A stretch of DNA of 64,000 nucleotides from Argyresthia goedartella (Eukaryota > Arthropoda > Insecta > Lepidoptera > Argyresthiidae): positions 41,312,749 to 41,376,748 of the forward strand of contig OX463807.1 of NCBI GenBank assembly GCA_949825045.1, in the 5' to 3' direction. Below, one piece after another: positions 31,583 to 43,789 of the stretch. The first letter of the stretch is position 1. Every line of letters begins with the position of its first letter. Under the pieces are notes generated by a model. That model was not told the DNA's origin. It worked only from the letters and a program-made list of their open reading frames with translations, and did not search any database. The position numbers and the translations under genes were made by a program.

Positions 31583-32130
31583 AAAACCGGCCAAGTGCGA
31601 GTCAGACTCGCGCGCGAAGAGTTCCGTACCATCATTTATAAAAATGGAAAAGAAATCATATCTGTTGTCCGACTCGCACTTAGCCAGTTTTTAGTATTCG
31701 TTGTTATAGCAGCAATAGACATACATCAGCTGTGAAAATTTAAACTGTCTAACTATCACAGTTCATGAGAAACAGCCTCCGAAACATTATCTACAAAAAC
31801 CAGCAAAAAAATCACGTTTTTTGTATGGGAGCCCCCCTTAATATTTATTGTATTCTGGTTTTTAGTATTTTTTGTTAAAGCGGCAACAAAAATACATCAC
31901 CTGTGAAAATTTCAACTCTCTAGCTATCACGGTTTATGAGAAACAGCCTCCGAAACATTATCTACAAAAACCAGCAAAAAAATCACGTTTTTTGTATGGG
32001 AGCCCCCCTTAATATTTATTGTATTCTGGTTTTTAGTATTTTTTGTTATAGCGGCAACAGAAATACATCACCTGTGAAAATTTCAACTCTCTAGCTATCA
32101 CGGTTCATGAGATACACACGCAAAAACTAC
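31583..32130 (+). repeat. Dispersed repeat copy with internal 171-bp tandem duplication
   Basis: It starts ACCGGCCAAGTGCGAGTCAGAC and GAGTTCCGTACC. The segment from AACAGCCTCCGAAACATTAT through TGTATGGGAGCCCCCC to CTCTAGCTATCACGG is present twice with period ~171 (31771 and 31942) and nearly identical. The usual 3' end is missing and the sequence runs into the 32162 inverted repeat. Confidence 0.7.
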
Positions 32131-32282
32131 TGAACGGATTTTGATTTGACATTGACATTGACAGCACAGGGTTTTCAGGGTTGCAAACTTGGGTGTTAAC
32201 TACTCTCAAGGGACCTAACAACATATAACAAAATCGTAGTTACATGCGCGTTTGCAATGTTTGATGTCGATATTGACCGGCC

Positions 32283-33180
32283 TATATAATTTAGGTTGGT
32301 AGTTGAATCCAAACCGAAAGGCGTAAAACGAAACGATTAAACAACGTTGTAATAACTATGTAGGCTTTACTTTGAGTGCGTGTGTGATTGGCAGATGGGA
32401 TACAATCTAAACGCGTGCGCAACTGTGGAAGAAGTCGTCACACCACGTTGTTGTTGTTTTACTTACCGGTTCAGCAGGCGGCAGGTCCGGCTCAGAGCCT
32501 GAAAAAAAAGGATTGTGTTTAAAACTGTTTACCAAATTTGGTAAAAGTTACATACAAAATAAACATCCCTAATATATATAATATAATAACTAAATGCTCA
32601 CCAACAGTTTACAAACAATTTTGTACTAAACTAAATGGGGTCTAAGTTTTAGTATAAAGTTGTGACCTTAAAAACCTAATTTTAGTATTCGGACAGAAAG
32701 TGAAATAAACCACCAACCCGTTCTGTGAAACTTGATGGTGGCACTAGGTTTGGTGAATATTTAACATATTTGGGAGTGACGACCAAGTTTTAGCGAGAAA
32801 AAAAAACAATTAAGTTATGTAGTCGCACAGCAATTATCTTCGCAGTTGGGTGACTCTTTATTTTAATCAAAGTACATATTAAATAAAACCCAGTGAACGT
32901 CAGTCCTAGATCTTACAAATCATGATATATTTTAAGGAACTTATATTTGACTTTTATTTGACTAAAGGTAAATATTACCTTCCTAGTTATTACAAAAGAT
33001 AACTAGCAAATTCGCTAATTATCTTTTGTAATATTATTATTTTAATATAACAGCCAAAAATTTGGCTGCACATAATGCCTCTATGGAGCATTATACTGAT
33101 GTTTCAAACAAAACCTTGGAAGTTTTTTCAAGTCATTTAAATTAGATACATCCACAATAGAGGAAGTCTCTAGCCCCTCG
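32283..33180. other. No gene; cluster of palindromes at 32988-33095
   Basis: ATTACAAAAGATAA is mirrored as TTATCTTTTGTAAT within 32988-33033, making a 46-bp near-perfect palindrome. It is followed by CAGCCAAAAATTTGGCTG near 33052. TTACCAAATTTGGTAA lies at about 32529. The rest is AT-rich with no recognised motif. Confidence 0.5.
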
Positions 33181-36117
33181 AATAATATTAATAAAATACA
33201 CAATAAAAACAGAAGAACTCAAATTTGTAAAATAAATGCAAAGTCTACTAATCAGGTCCACCAAAATATTCAAGGTATTAGCATTATATTATAATAGTTG
33301 GAATTGTAGATGAACTGTTTTAATACTGATATTTTATGTCTAACAGAACATTGGCTAAAAAGCCATGAGCTTATGTTAAATTTCAGTAACCACCAGGTTG
33401 GTAGTTCTTTTGGCATATCACATTCTGTTCGTGGAGGCTCTCCGATATTTCTAAATAAACACTTAAAGTTCAAAAATCGTAATGACATAGTATGTTTATC
33501 AGTTGAAAGCCACATTGAAGTAGCATGTGTTGAGTTGGAGCGCATAATTGTAATAAGCGTTTACAGCCCACCCTCAGCTTCATTTGATGTTTTTGAAAAA
33601 GTCATGGATATCAAATCTGATAAAACTCTTATGATATGTGGAGACTTCAATGTAAATTTATTAGAAACTTAGTCCCTTAGTACGAGACTAACTAACTTAT
33701 TTAATTCTCACAACTTAAAGCCACTTTTCATGGTCCCTACTCGAATAACTGAAACCTCAGCAAACTGTAGACACAATGTATTTGCTTATCCAAATGAAAA
33801 AATTGTACTTAAAAAAAATATAAGTAATTTAAAGACAGACAAAAAAGGTGCACTGCACATCGGTTTGAAAGGTTTAAATTGAGTTGGGAAAGCAAACTAC
33901 CTATCAATTACTCTAATAATAACCCTAATGATTCATATTGTATTTTTTTTACAAATTCAATAATGCGTTCAATGCAGTATTTACTACCAGATCGATTGTG
34001 GTCTCAGACAAACTTAACTTTGGGCCACAGTAGGTATACTTAAAAGTAGACAAAATTTATATGAATTATATAGTGAAAAACAATGGAATCATAGTGAAGA
34101 GTTCAGGGATAAAGTAAAAAAGTACTCAAAAATCTTTAGAAAAGTTTGTCAAATTGCAAAATCAAGTTATATCAGATCTAAAATAAGAAAAAGTGATAAC
34201 AAAATTAAATCAACTTGGGATATAATTAAAAGCGAGACTGCAAAGGCCAGTATCAAAAATAATGAAAATGAATTAAAAATTAATGATATTACTTTCAAAA
34301 ATGATATCGAAAATCGTTAGCTAAAGCGTTATTTATTTTTTACTGACATCCTAATCTCTACTACAAAGTCTTTAGACTCTTCCAAAGTAGTCGCTGAATA
34401 TTTGCTAAAATACTATGTACCTAGATGTGAAAATCAATTTTCGTTGGATTATGTAGATGATAAAGATATTATTGAAGCCTTTAAATCATTAAATGTAAGG
34501 AAAACTGCAGACCTCTGGGATATTTCTGTTCATGTTGTGAAGCCCCTAATAAATGTTATTGCACTTGATTTATCTTTCATATTTAATGCATCTATTGAAT
34601 CTGGCGTGTTTCCTGATTTATTGAAACACAGTAAAATAGTACCTTTGTTTAAATCGGGTAGTACATCTGACCCTTCTAACTTCAGACCGATATCGGTATT
34701 GCCTACATTTAGTTTTTAAAAAAGTTATTTTAAATCAACTTCTTACACATTTCAACACCAACAACATGCTCCACTGTAAGCAATTTGGTTTTAACTTATC
34801 TAAGGTTATTTAATTTGTCTAAGGTTTTTGGTTGCGTTGACCATGGGACATTGATCAGGGACAGGGATAACTCTTTAGATCTTCTCTCTTCTTATTTAAA
34901 TGACAGGATACAGAGAGTTGACATTAATGGAAAACGACATGTTGTTACTATGCGTGTACCACAGGGTTCAATACTCGGGCCATTCCTGTTTTTAGTTTAT
35001 TTTAATGACCTGCCACATCTTGTCAGAGATAATCATGAGATTGTACAGTCTGCAGATGACACTTCACTTTTGTTTAAAATGAAACGAAGCAGTTTGAACT
35101 TTGATGATGTGAATATTGCAATCTGAAAGGTAGTCAATTGGTTTAGTGCCAATAATATTTTACTGAACAATAACAAAACTAAATGTATTCGGTTTATACT
35201 CCATAATGTTAAACAAGTCTCGGCTAATGTTAAAGGTGAAAATTTAGAAACTGTAGATAGCACGATATTCCTAGGAAGTACCTTAGATAATAAGCTTTAA
35301 TGGGGCCCACACATAGATAAGCTATCGAAAAAACTCAGCTCCGCAGTTTATGCAGTCAAACAAATCTGTCTTTTTACGGACGAAACAGCTAGACTAGTTT
35401 ACTTCAGTTAGTTCTACTAGCAGTATGCCGTAAGACATAATGCAACTTCCATAGCATTATGTCTTACAGCATAGAGCTGTGGGGGAACTCTGCAGACATC
35501 AACATAATAATTGTGCTGCAAAAGAGGGCTGTTCGTGCAATCTACAATGTGGGTCCCAGAGACTCAGTGCGTTGTAAATTTAAGGAAAATATCATTATGA
35601 CAGTGCCGTGTCAGTATATTTATGAAAACCTAATGTAAGTCCACAAAAATATTGATAAATTTCCTAAGAATAGCGACAGGCACGATGTCAACACTAGAAA
35701 TAGGAATTAACTAGCTATACCTACTACTAGGCTACATAAGGTTAATGTATCTTTTAAAGGGCAATATATTCGCTTTTACAACAAAATCCCAATTGAGTTA
35801 CAAGAATTGTCTGAAAAATAAATTTATAAATATTGTTAAAAATCACTCGTGTAAAAAGGCTTACTACAAAATATCAGATATGCAGAAGACAAGAAAGCTT
35901 GGGAAGGTGTTTGCTCCAATTCTGTAAAAAATAACGTATAAAGCTGGAAGTTTCTAGTCGCCTCTTTGCCTCCAGCATCTAAAACATTGAGGTAACGGAA
36001 TTCAAATTGATTTCTATATTTTCCTAGACCTTATATACGTGTTAGTTTAAGATTTGACATTCTCCAAATTTAACCTATGTGTTTCTTATGGAAATAAACT
36101 CTTTTTTAATTTTGAAT
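33181..36117 (+). mobile_element. Non-LTR element J1, decayed, ORF2 region
   Basis: It carries endonuclease and RT segments in many frames, ending at VKNNV-stop near 35938. A 3' UTR follows to GGAAATAAACTC and TTTTGAATTT near 36115. From about 34505 it runs parallel to J2 (39137-40695) at high identity. ORF1 is not recognised upstream. Confidence 0.8.
33240..35938 (+). pseudogene. Endonuclease-RT remnant of J1
   Basis: Endonuclease: HQNIQGI near 33265, DILCLTEHWL near 33330, MICGDFNVNLLE near 33645, then a stop. RT: ALDLSFIFNASIESGVFPD, FRPISVLPTF, RVPQGSILGPFLF, and ADDTSLLF with Ser where F/Y should be. The thumb is in pieces (FKGQYIRF, YKISDMQKTRK). There are more than six stops or frameshifts. 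An inverted duplication (35421-35474) absent from J2 disrupts the thumb. Confidence 0.82.
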
Positions 36118-36224
36118 TTATAGAATAAACTCTTAAAACCATTGAAATTGTTTTATTGTAAATTATATGACCAGTTGCTGGTATTTTTTATATATTTTTT
36201 AAAAGGAATAGGTATTAGGGCAAG

Positions 36225-36500
36225 ATTTAAAATGCAATATAATATACTTCCTTGGACACTATTTACACACATTGATCTAGCCCTAAACTAGGATTCCCTA
36301 TATCTTGGATAATATACAACGATATACAAACTTATATATAATATAAATATTATACTTATATAGATAAACAACCATGACATAACCAGGTATAAACATTCAT
36401 TATCATCAAACAACTATTTGCCCCCACCGGGACCCGAACCCGGGACCCTTGGCTTCGTAGGCAGGGTCACTGCCGATTCGGCCATTCGGGTCGTCATATT
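36225..36500 (-). mobile_element. tRNA-derived SINE
   Basis: On the minus strand TGGCCGAATCGGCAGTGACC (A box) and GGGTTCGGGTCCC (B box) are 45 nt apart, followed by GGGGGCAAATAGTTG and a TATA-rich body ending near CCAAGGAAG. The head-body layout matches the SINEs at 38572, 54878 and 56662, but the sequence is diverged. Confidence 0.65.
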
Positions 36501-38496
36501 ATAGCAAGATTTTTTAAAGCTAAAATGCGCTATTGAATTACAAAGACGGTATTTTGTGTTTTGAGAACCAATATCCTTAATTGTTACAGAAGTCAGTGAT
36601 AATAATTTGTTTACGATTCCGTCGCGATGCGAGGTAATCAAACTCACGCCGACGCCACTAAGAAGCGATTGCATCATATTAGCGAAATAGATAAGTAACG
36701 GCGTGCTTCAGCTGGAATTATTTCGAAACTAACCAAACCAATCAATGGTTCTATCTATCCCAGTCTTTAAAATTTTGAAAACAACTGTTAGTTCTATAAG
36801 TTGTTAATAGGAATAGTTTAGAGATTTAATAATTAGACGTGTTGATTTATGTACATTTAATGAGGATCATGCATGTTACATCCAATCGTGTTAGGTCTTT
36901 CCTCATAATTTTAATATGATTTTAAGGTCGCGACGACTTTTGTCAAATACTATTTTCATCAAGCGCTTTTTGGTCAAGTACTTTAATCGTCAAACCCTTT
37001 TTCCGTCAAGAATGGTTTTCGTCTAGGCCGCTTTTGTATCCTTTAGTTACCTTCAGTTCTAAATGATGCTGATACGTACCTAACCTATATACTAAAAGTT
37101 ACTAGACCAGCTTATAAGAGTTAAATGTGTAGATATGTCTATTATTCACCACGTGTTTTAATAGTTACAGATATAATAATAACACTGACATTAATAAAAA
37201 CAGTATCAAATTGTAAATGTATCCCCTGTTTTGTGACGGTCGCCAAGACCATCGCGGCGGATAACTTCCAATCTCATCTTGAACATTTTATAACTTGTTA
37301 ATAAAGAGCGGATATTATGTTTCGCCATATTTTACAGGCTGTATTTAGCCCAGCCTAATTGCGGCAGGCATTTTCGAACGTTTATGGTTCCTCTATCCAA
37401 ATTTTCAATAATCTTCTCAATCTTTGCATTCTCAATTAAGAACAAAAATATATTATTTTAAATTAGATTTAAGTCAAAGTTTTTATCAGTTATCACATGA
37501 AAAATATTCAAACCAGTTTGTATACTGCTTAAGAGTTGCTCAGTGTCTTATGGCTATAGCTATGTCTTAATGCAATTATGTAGCCTGTTTTATTTATTTA
37601 GATAAATGTTTTGTGATAGTTAATTGTCGCGAAACATATAATAAGGACTTGGCTGAACGACTGCCTCAGCAATGTACAAAGACTTCTCACTAGCCAATAG
37701 CATTTCAATATTAGGTAATTCATAAATTACTGCGTCTCTATTTATTTTGTAGAACTTGTATGAAATAATTAAATAATTAGTAGTTGTTTACTTTGTTTTT
37801 CCAGGAACGGTTTGCAAATAACATCGACAGCCAGCGGCTATCGGACTCAGACAAGCTTGGACGTTGAAAATATGTTTAAGCAAAGAGTTTCGTTTATTTG
37901 AGAAAATAAGATAGAAACTAGCGATATCTATCTATCTAAATATGCAAAAGTCACGATGTTATTAGGGCTTGCTAAACCGGCTATAAACGTTTATGAAATC
38001 ATCTTGAAGTTTGTAGAGGTATAGAATATTGAAAGTTTTACTGTTTTTTACATTTTCGTGCCATTTTTTTTAATAACCTTTCATTTAACTACTCTATAAA
38101 TAAACAATAACGAACAACTACAATTTACTTATATATACTTTACAAATTATAGGTATGTTATATTCTATGCCTACTACTACTCGTATCTTCTAAGTTCTAT
38201 TTGGTGTAATATTTGTATTGAATAAATTTTACAGAAAACAACTGCAAATGAAATTGCTCTCACAGGATTTTTACGATTTTATGTTCAGAATTCAGACAGA
38301 AGTTCTGATACGTTTGAAACATGAAATACTGATATCCTGCCTTTTATAATAACGTATCGCTAGGTACTCTGCCTTTATATAGCTGGGTCAGTCATTCATA
38401 CATCGATTTTCCAATACCCTTGAAATTAATTCCCTTAAAATTTGAGTTCTATATGAGTTTCTAAAAGTTGCGGCATAACTTAATTATCATAAACCT
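36501..38496. other. No gene seen
   Basis: About 2 kb of AT-rich sequence with only short frames. I recognise no protein family, RNA gene or repeat in it. Confidence 0.4.
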
Positions 38497-38571
38497 TAGA
38501 TCGTCGATGCAAAGCAGATGACGTCAACGGATTTGTAGCATTCGCTAATTTATGTATGGTTTCTTAATTGA

Positions 38572-38815
38572 CGACCGGTTTAGCCTAGCGGGTAGTGACC
38601 TTGCCTATGAAGCTGATGGTCCTGGGTTCGAACTCCGCTAAGGCAAATATTTGTCTGCTGAGAATGAATATTTGTTTCTTAGTCTTGGATGTTTTCTATG
38701 TATTTATATAAGTGTGTTAGATACATCGTCGTCTAGTACCCATAAAACAAGCCTTGTTGAGCTTACTTTGGGCCTTGTTCGATTTGTGTAAGCTTGTCCT
38801 CTTGTATTATTATTA
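38572..38815 (+). mobile_element. tRNA-derived SINE within duplicated segment
   Basis: A box TAGCCTAGCGG at 38581 and B box GGTTCGAACTC at 38625 head a body with TTGTTTCTTAGTCTTGGATG, TAAGTGTGTTAGATACATCG and CCCATAAAACAAGCCTTG. It ends TCCTCTTG plus (TAT)n. Pol III promoter boxes are intact but no coding capacity is expected. Confidence 0.75.
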
Positions 38816-38908
38816 TTATAATTCTACCGAATTTTGCAACAGTATCGCATTCTCTAAATAAATGTAACTTTTAATGTGTAATTTAACTGATTTTAATATG
38901 TCTAAAGC

Positions 38909-39038
38909 CCATTAGCTATAAAGCGGTATAGTATAAGCACAATTCTCCGATTAACTTTGAAAACTCCATACAAATGTGTATGGAGTTGTCAAAGTTAATC
39001 TGAGAATAGTCCTTATCCGCTTTATAACTAGTGGCACT
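38909..39038. mobile_element. Hairpin MITE-like element, copy 1
   Basis: CTATAAAGCGG..CTCCGATTAACTTTG..AACTCCATACA is followed at once by its inverted complement TGTATGGAGTT..CAAAGTTAATCTGAG..CCGCTTTATA. The whole unit therefore folds on itself. The second copy is at 58596-58725. Confidence 0.7.
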
Positions 39039-39136
39039 AAAGACTACCCAGATTTTCCTAAGAATAATACGTTTACCTTACAGATGGACGCTTTAAAGTT
39101 AGAATTAGGTGCCGCACAGTATTGGAAAGTTATTGA

Positions 39137-40626
39137 GATCTCTGGGATATTTCTGTTCATGTTGTGAAGCCTCTAATAAATGTTATTGCACTTGATTTAG
39201 CTTTCATATTTAATGCATCTATTGATGCTGGCGTGTTTCCTAATTTAATGAAACACAGTAAAATAGTACCTTTGTTTAAATCGGGTAGTACATCTGACCC
39301 TTCTAACTTCAGACCGATATCGGTATTGCCTACATTTAGTAAAGTATTTGAAAAAGTAATTTTAAATCAACTTCTTACACATATGTAAACAATTTGGTTT
39401 TACACAAGGCAAATCAACTAGTGATGCCAGTATTGAGTTAATATCACATATATATGATGCCTAGGAGGAGTCGCATGATGCTCTAGGAGTATTTTGCGAT
39501 TTGTCTAAGGCTTTTGATTGCGTTGACCATAGGACATTGATCAGGAAATTACATCTCTATGGAATTAGGGATAACTCTTTAGATCTTCTCTCTTCTTATC
39601 TAAATAACAGGATACAGAGAGTTGACATTAATGGAAAACAATCTCCAGGGTCTGTTGTTACTATGGGTGTACCGCAGGGTTCCATACTCGGGCCATTCCT
39701 GTTTTTGGTTTATATTAATGACCTGCCACATCTTGTCAGAGATAATCATGAGATTGTACTATTTGCAGATGACACCTCACTTTTGTTTAAAATGAAACGA
39801 CGCAGTTTAAACTTTGACGATGTGAATAATGCAATCTCAAAGGTAGTCAATTGGTTTAGTGCTAATAATCTTTTACTGAATGATAACAAAACTAAATGTA
39901 TTCGGTTTATACTCCCCAATGTAAAACAAGTCTCGGCTAATGTTAATGTTAAAGGTAAAAATTTAGAAATTGTAGATAGCACGGTATTCCTAGGAATCAC
40001 CTTAGATAATAAGCTTCAGTGGGGCCCACACATAGATAAGCTATCAAAAAAATCAGTTCCGCAGTTTATGCAGTTAAAAAAACCGTCTTTTTACGGATGT
40101 GGAAACAGCTAGACTAGTTTACTTCAGCTACTTCCATAGCATTATGTCTTACGGCATACTGCTGTGGGGGAACGCTGCAGACATTAACATAATATTTGTG
40201 CTGCAAAAGAGGGCTGTTCGTGCAATCTACAATGTGGGTCCCAGAGAGTCACTGCGTTGTAAATTTAAGGAAATTAATATTATGACAGTGCCGTGTCAGT
40301 ATATTAATGAAAACCTAATGTACGTCCACAAAAATATTGATAAATTTCCTAAGAATAGCGACAGGCACAATGTCAACACTAGAAATAGGAATAAACTAGC
40401 TATACCTACTACTAGGCTCCATAAGGTTAATGTATCTTTTAAAGGGCAATGTATTCGCTTTTACAACAAAATACCGACTGAGTTACAAGAATTGTCTGTA
40501 AATAAATTGAAAAATGTTGTTAAAAATCACTTATGTGAAAAAGGTTACTACAAAATATCAGATTATGTAGAAGACAAGAATGCTTGGGAAGGTGTTTGCT
40601 CCAATTCTGTAAAAAATAACGTATAA
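39137..40626 (+). pseudogene. RT remnant of J2
   Basis: Three frames cover it: 39164-39388, about 39400-40112 and 40099-40626. Motifs are FRPISVLPTFSKVFEKVI, FCDLSKAFDCVDH, GVPQGSILGPFLFLVYIND, LFADDTSLLFKM (catalytic box intact) and FLGITLDNKLQWGPHI. The thumb ends FYNKIPTELQ..YYKISDYVEDKNAWE. At least two frameshifts and one TAG separate the frames. It is much better preserved than J1. Confidence 0.87.
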
Positions 40627-40695
40627 AGCTGGAGGTTTCTAGTCGCCTCTTTGCCTCCAGCATCTATAAATTGAATTTTGAATTTTGAATTTCGT
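39137..40695 (+). mobile_element. Non-LTR element J2, 5'-truncated
   Basis: It begins abruptly in RT (GGGATATTTCTGTTCATG, within the DISVHVVK codons) and ends in a TGAATTTTGAATTTTGAATT tail at about 40690. This is a typical incomplete target-primed insertion. Relative to J1 its 3' UTR is shortened. Confidence 0.85.
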
Positions 40696-40829
40696 GTTGT
40701 TAATATTACAAGTGCGAGTATAACAGTATTTGTATTTCTCACGTCATTCGTGTCGAGGAACAATTGTTCCTCACGTACAAATAAAGAGTTGTCTCGGACT
40801 GAAACTTTTATAGACTTTTAGAGAAACAC

Positions 40830-41520
40830 TGAGGCGTGATTGTGTATTGTAAGGTTTTTGAAAAACCTAGCGCCATCTATCATGAGTTTGTTATGTAATA
40901 TTGTAGAAATGCGTAGTTAGTTCAATGTTGGAAATACAGGTGGCGGTCGATCGACTTTAAATTCCAGATGGTTTTAACTCAAAATAGAAATGTATTCACT
41001 ATAATTGCAATAAGTTGTTTGATATAGAAAACAAATGAGTATTATTTTATTTTGATTATTTTATGATGTTATAAATTCTAATTCTAGTTGAACTGTGTCA
41101 TATAAAATAAACAGTGTGTATACGGTGTAGACCAGTAACCAATCAGAGCACTGGGGTTTCGAAAGGAAATGAAACGAACCAATCAGAATGACTCGCGGAG
41201 TTTTACATTGTGGTTTGGCGAGCATGCCTTGAGTAGGACTCTTGGTGGGAATAGATAATATAAAGTGATGGGTCGAGGTGAAAGGGCTCTCTTTTGGTTA
41301 CTGGTCGTCGAGTGAAATGGTAGTTAAAACTCAAATTATATTTTCAGAAATGTGTTAATTATTCTTTTGTGTTAGATGTTTTCTGATAGTAACTTGCCCG
41401 AGTTGGGTAATATCGATATTACCCCTATTGTAAGCAAGGAAATAAAGACTGAAATGTAAAGATACTACGTGTTATTTCCTGCTATAATCTCCGATATCCC
41501 AAGAATAGATAGAGATAGAC
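40830..41520 (+). other. LTR-like or promoter-like stretch (tentative)
   Basis: Two CCAATCAGA boxes at 41139 and 41178 lie ~120-160 bp upstream of GATAATATAAAG. About 180 bp further on, GGAAATAAAGACTG and a GT-rich stretch follow. That is the order of a retroviral-type U3-R-U5. I see no matching second copy, PBS or PPT in the window, so a solo LTR is only a guess. Confidence 0.3.
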
Positions 41521-43085
41521 CTAAGCGACCTAGGTCCTAGACTTCCGGCTGCCGAAGCGATCATGCGCAAGTCATCGACGAGAAAGATTATTTATAGTTC
41601 TAAGGCTTGTAATTTTAAGTTTTGTTTTGCGTTCATGCGGCGGGTTTTATTTTACGGTATTCAAATTCGTCAATTTAATGAGTTTTCAATTAATTCGTCC
41701 TCGTGATTTACTTTAAATGCATTTTGCGCAGACTTTTAAATTACCAGGCTTTCTTTTTCTGATCTTATTCTTGTTTGTCTTTTAGCTAAATGATTAAATT
41801 ACGTAATTGATGTTATGGAGGTAGGGAGACTAAACATAATTATTTGGGTTTATGTAACAAAACAAGTATCTGAAATTTGTATTACTACAAATAATTACGT
41901 TATTTCCTTCTCACTCTTGAAATACCTAAATACTTATAAAACTATCTAACAAACTAAATATATTTTGAGTGAGGCTGTTTTGATCTTTCTATTCTATTAA
42001 TTTATACTAAAATAAGTTATTACTAATTAATGTTAAATAGAATTTTTAATCCTAAATAAAATATTGACCGTCTATCATGTTGGTTGGCCTACCTTACTTT
42101 ATATTAAATGACAAACATTTTCTAATTCCATATAGCATGTAGATTGACGTGGTTACTTGGTCATTCACAAAACACACACATACAAATTTACTCTACAAGA
42201 AGCTGACATTACTAAAAGAACACTCTACTAGATTATACATGGCCTAAGGTTTATTAGCAGTTATTCTACCCTTCTGAAATGCCTCCGATTCAGAAGTTCG
42301 ATCATTCTTACTGCATTGGAATTCGAACGAACTTTCCATTTTCCAAAGGCTGTCACTGCTTTGAGTACTATCTGGTTCATACCTTTGTCGTAAACACATA
42401 GTGCCTAGACTTCTTCTTACTCACGGACTACTCGGAACTACTCTCATACCCCGATTAAAAGATGGATTTGTACAATTCGGATTGATTTGACATTGTAGTA
42501 CAGAACCTGGTCGCATCATTCAGGGACGCTCATCGCCCCTGTTTAGAGTGAAGTTTACTTCGCTGTAGAATGCCTGTGGATGGCCTTAAATCCGTTACAA
42601 TCAAACCTATACACACGCTACATTATCAATCTAGTGACCTAAGTAGTTACGCTGAATTTACATGTCTTAAAACTAATTTATATATAAAATATCTGGATGA
42701 ACATCCACATGGTTACGGAATAAAACTTAAGAGACGTGTCTCTCAAGATAACCTCAATACCGAGTATGTGCAAATAAAAAATATCCCGCAACCGATCAAC
42801 AAACATGTTGGACTGATGGAAGAGAGAAATCACAATGTCAAATAATATAAAAATATATCCTTAATAGTCTTTATGTAGTTGATTGGCAGGGAAACTAACT
42901 CGAGAGGGATTTGAGTAGATTCAGACGATCTCTAGGTGCTGGTGTATTCAGTTGGATAATTCCAGGTTTTCAGCAGTCTTAAATATTGCAGTCACGTAGA
43001 TTGTATATGGGAATGTGTTGGAGGAGGAAGACTCAAAACCGATGAAAGATAACGCCAAAAGCGTACTAATGAACACATAGCTAAC
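41521..43085. other. No recognised gene
   Basis: AT-rich DNA with one 91-codon frame (42570-42845, starting MPVDGLKSVTIK) that I cannot assign. It has no known motif, signal peptide or neighbour to suggest a role, and may be fortuitous. Confidence 0.35.
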
Positions 43086-43088
43086 CCT

Positions 43089-43789
43089 ATGTTTTCATAT
43101 AAATTGTGCTTACTTTTATTGTGGGTTCACGCTGCGAATGCTAATAGTATATTTATTCTGCAGAAACGGGCTGTTCGTGCAATTTATAGATTAGGGCCTA
43201 GAGTGTCACTGAGGGAAAAGTTTAAAGAAATCAATATTCTGACATTTGTGTCTCAATATATCTATGACAATCTTGTGTATGTAAAAAGAAATATAACTAA
43301 TTTTCAGAAGTACAGTGATATACACAATTTTAATACTAGAAATAAAGACAAGTTGGTTGCTTATGTAAGCCGACTACATAAAATTAGTAATTCTTTTAAA
43401 GGCAATTATATACGCTATTACAATAAGGTCCCTATTGATATTAAAAACTTACCTTTGGACAAGTTTAAAATAATAATAAAACAGAAATTGTATAAAAAAG
43501 GTTACTATAGGATATCTGATTACTTAGAGGACAGATGTCCATGGGAATAGATTTTTTGAGTAACAGGCTGTTTCGATATATAATTAGCATTCATTTTGTA
43601 ATTTGACAATATTTTATTTAAAAAAGGAAACGCAAAAGATGCGACGACTGTGGAGTTTCTTCGGTGAGCTCTTCTCCACAGATTTCGCCATTGTGTTAGT
43701 GAACTCACCCAAAAAAATGTAATGACGGATCTAAGTGATGTAACAACATCCTATGGAAATAAATGATTTTTGATTTGATTTGATTTGCT
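43089..43789 (+). pseudogene. Non-LTR J3: RT C-terminus with 3' UTR
   Basis: The frame 43130-43550 reads IFILQKRAVRAIYRLGP, KFKEINILTFVSQYIYDN, FNTRNKDKL, IRYYNKVPIDIKNLP and YYRISDYLEDRCPWE, then a stop. This aligns with the end of J2. The 3' UTR ends GGAAATAAATGATTTTTGAT with a (TTGAT)n tail at 43789. It is a different subfamily from J1/J2, sharing its 3' UTR with J4. Confidence 0.82.

Larger units (their letters stand above)
29802..32282 (+). mobile_element. Candidate DNA transposon with ~120-130 bp TIRs
   Basis: The left arm 29802-29931 and the inverse complement of 32162-32282 align from GGCCGGTCAATATC through GCAAACGCGCATGTAACTAC, TTATATGTTGTTAGGTC and CCAAGTTTGCAACCCTGAAA to TGTGCTG. 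They differ by a handful of substitutions and a poly-A length difference. TA lies immediately outside both ends (29800-29801, 32283-32284). Inside are the 332-codon ORF and a nested dispersed repeat. Chance placement of two copies of a small repeat is possible. A third diverged arm is at 23085. Confidence 0.55.
38497..39136 (+). repeat. Duplicated segment, copy 1
   Basis: From TAGATCGTCGATGCAAAGCA to GGAAAGTTATTGA this is nearly identical to 56587-56879 plus 58483-58824. It contains a SINE and a hairpin element. J2 begins at its right edge. Confidence 0.8.
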
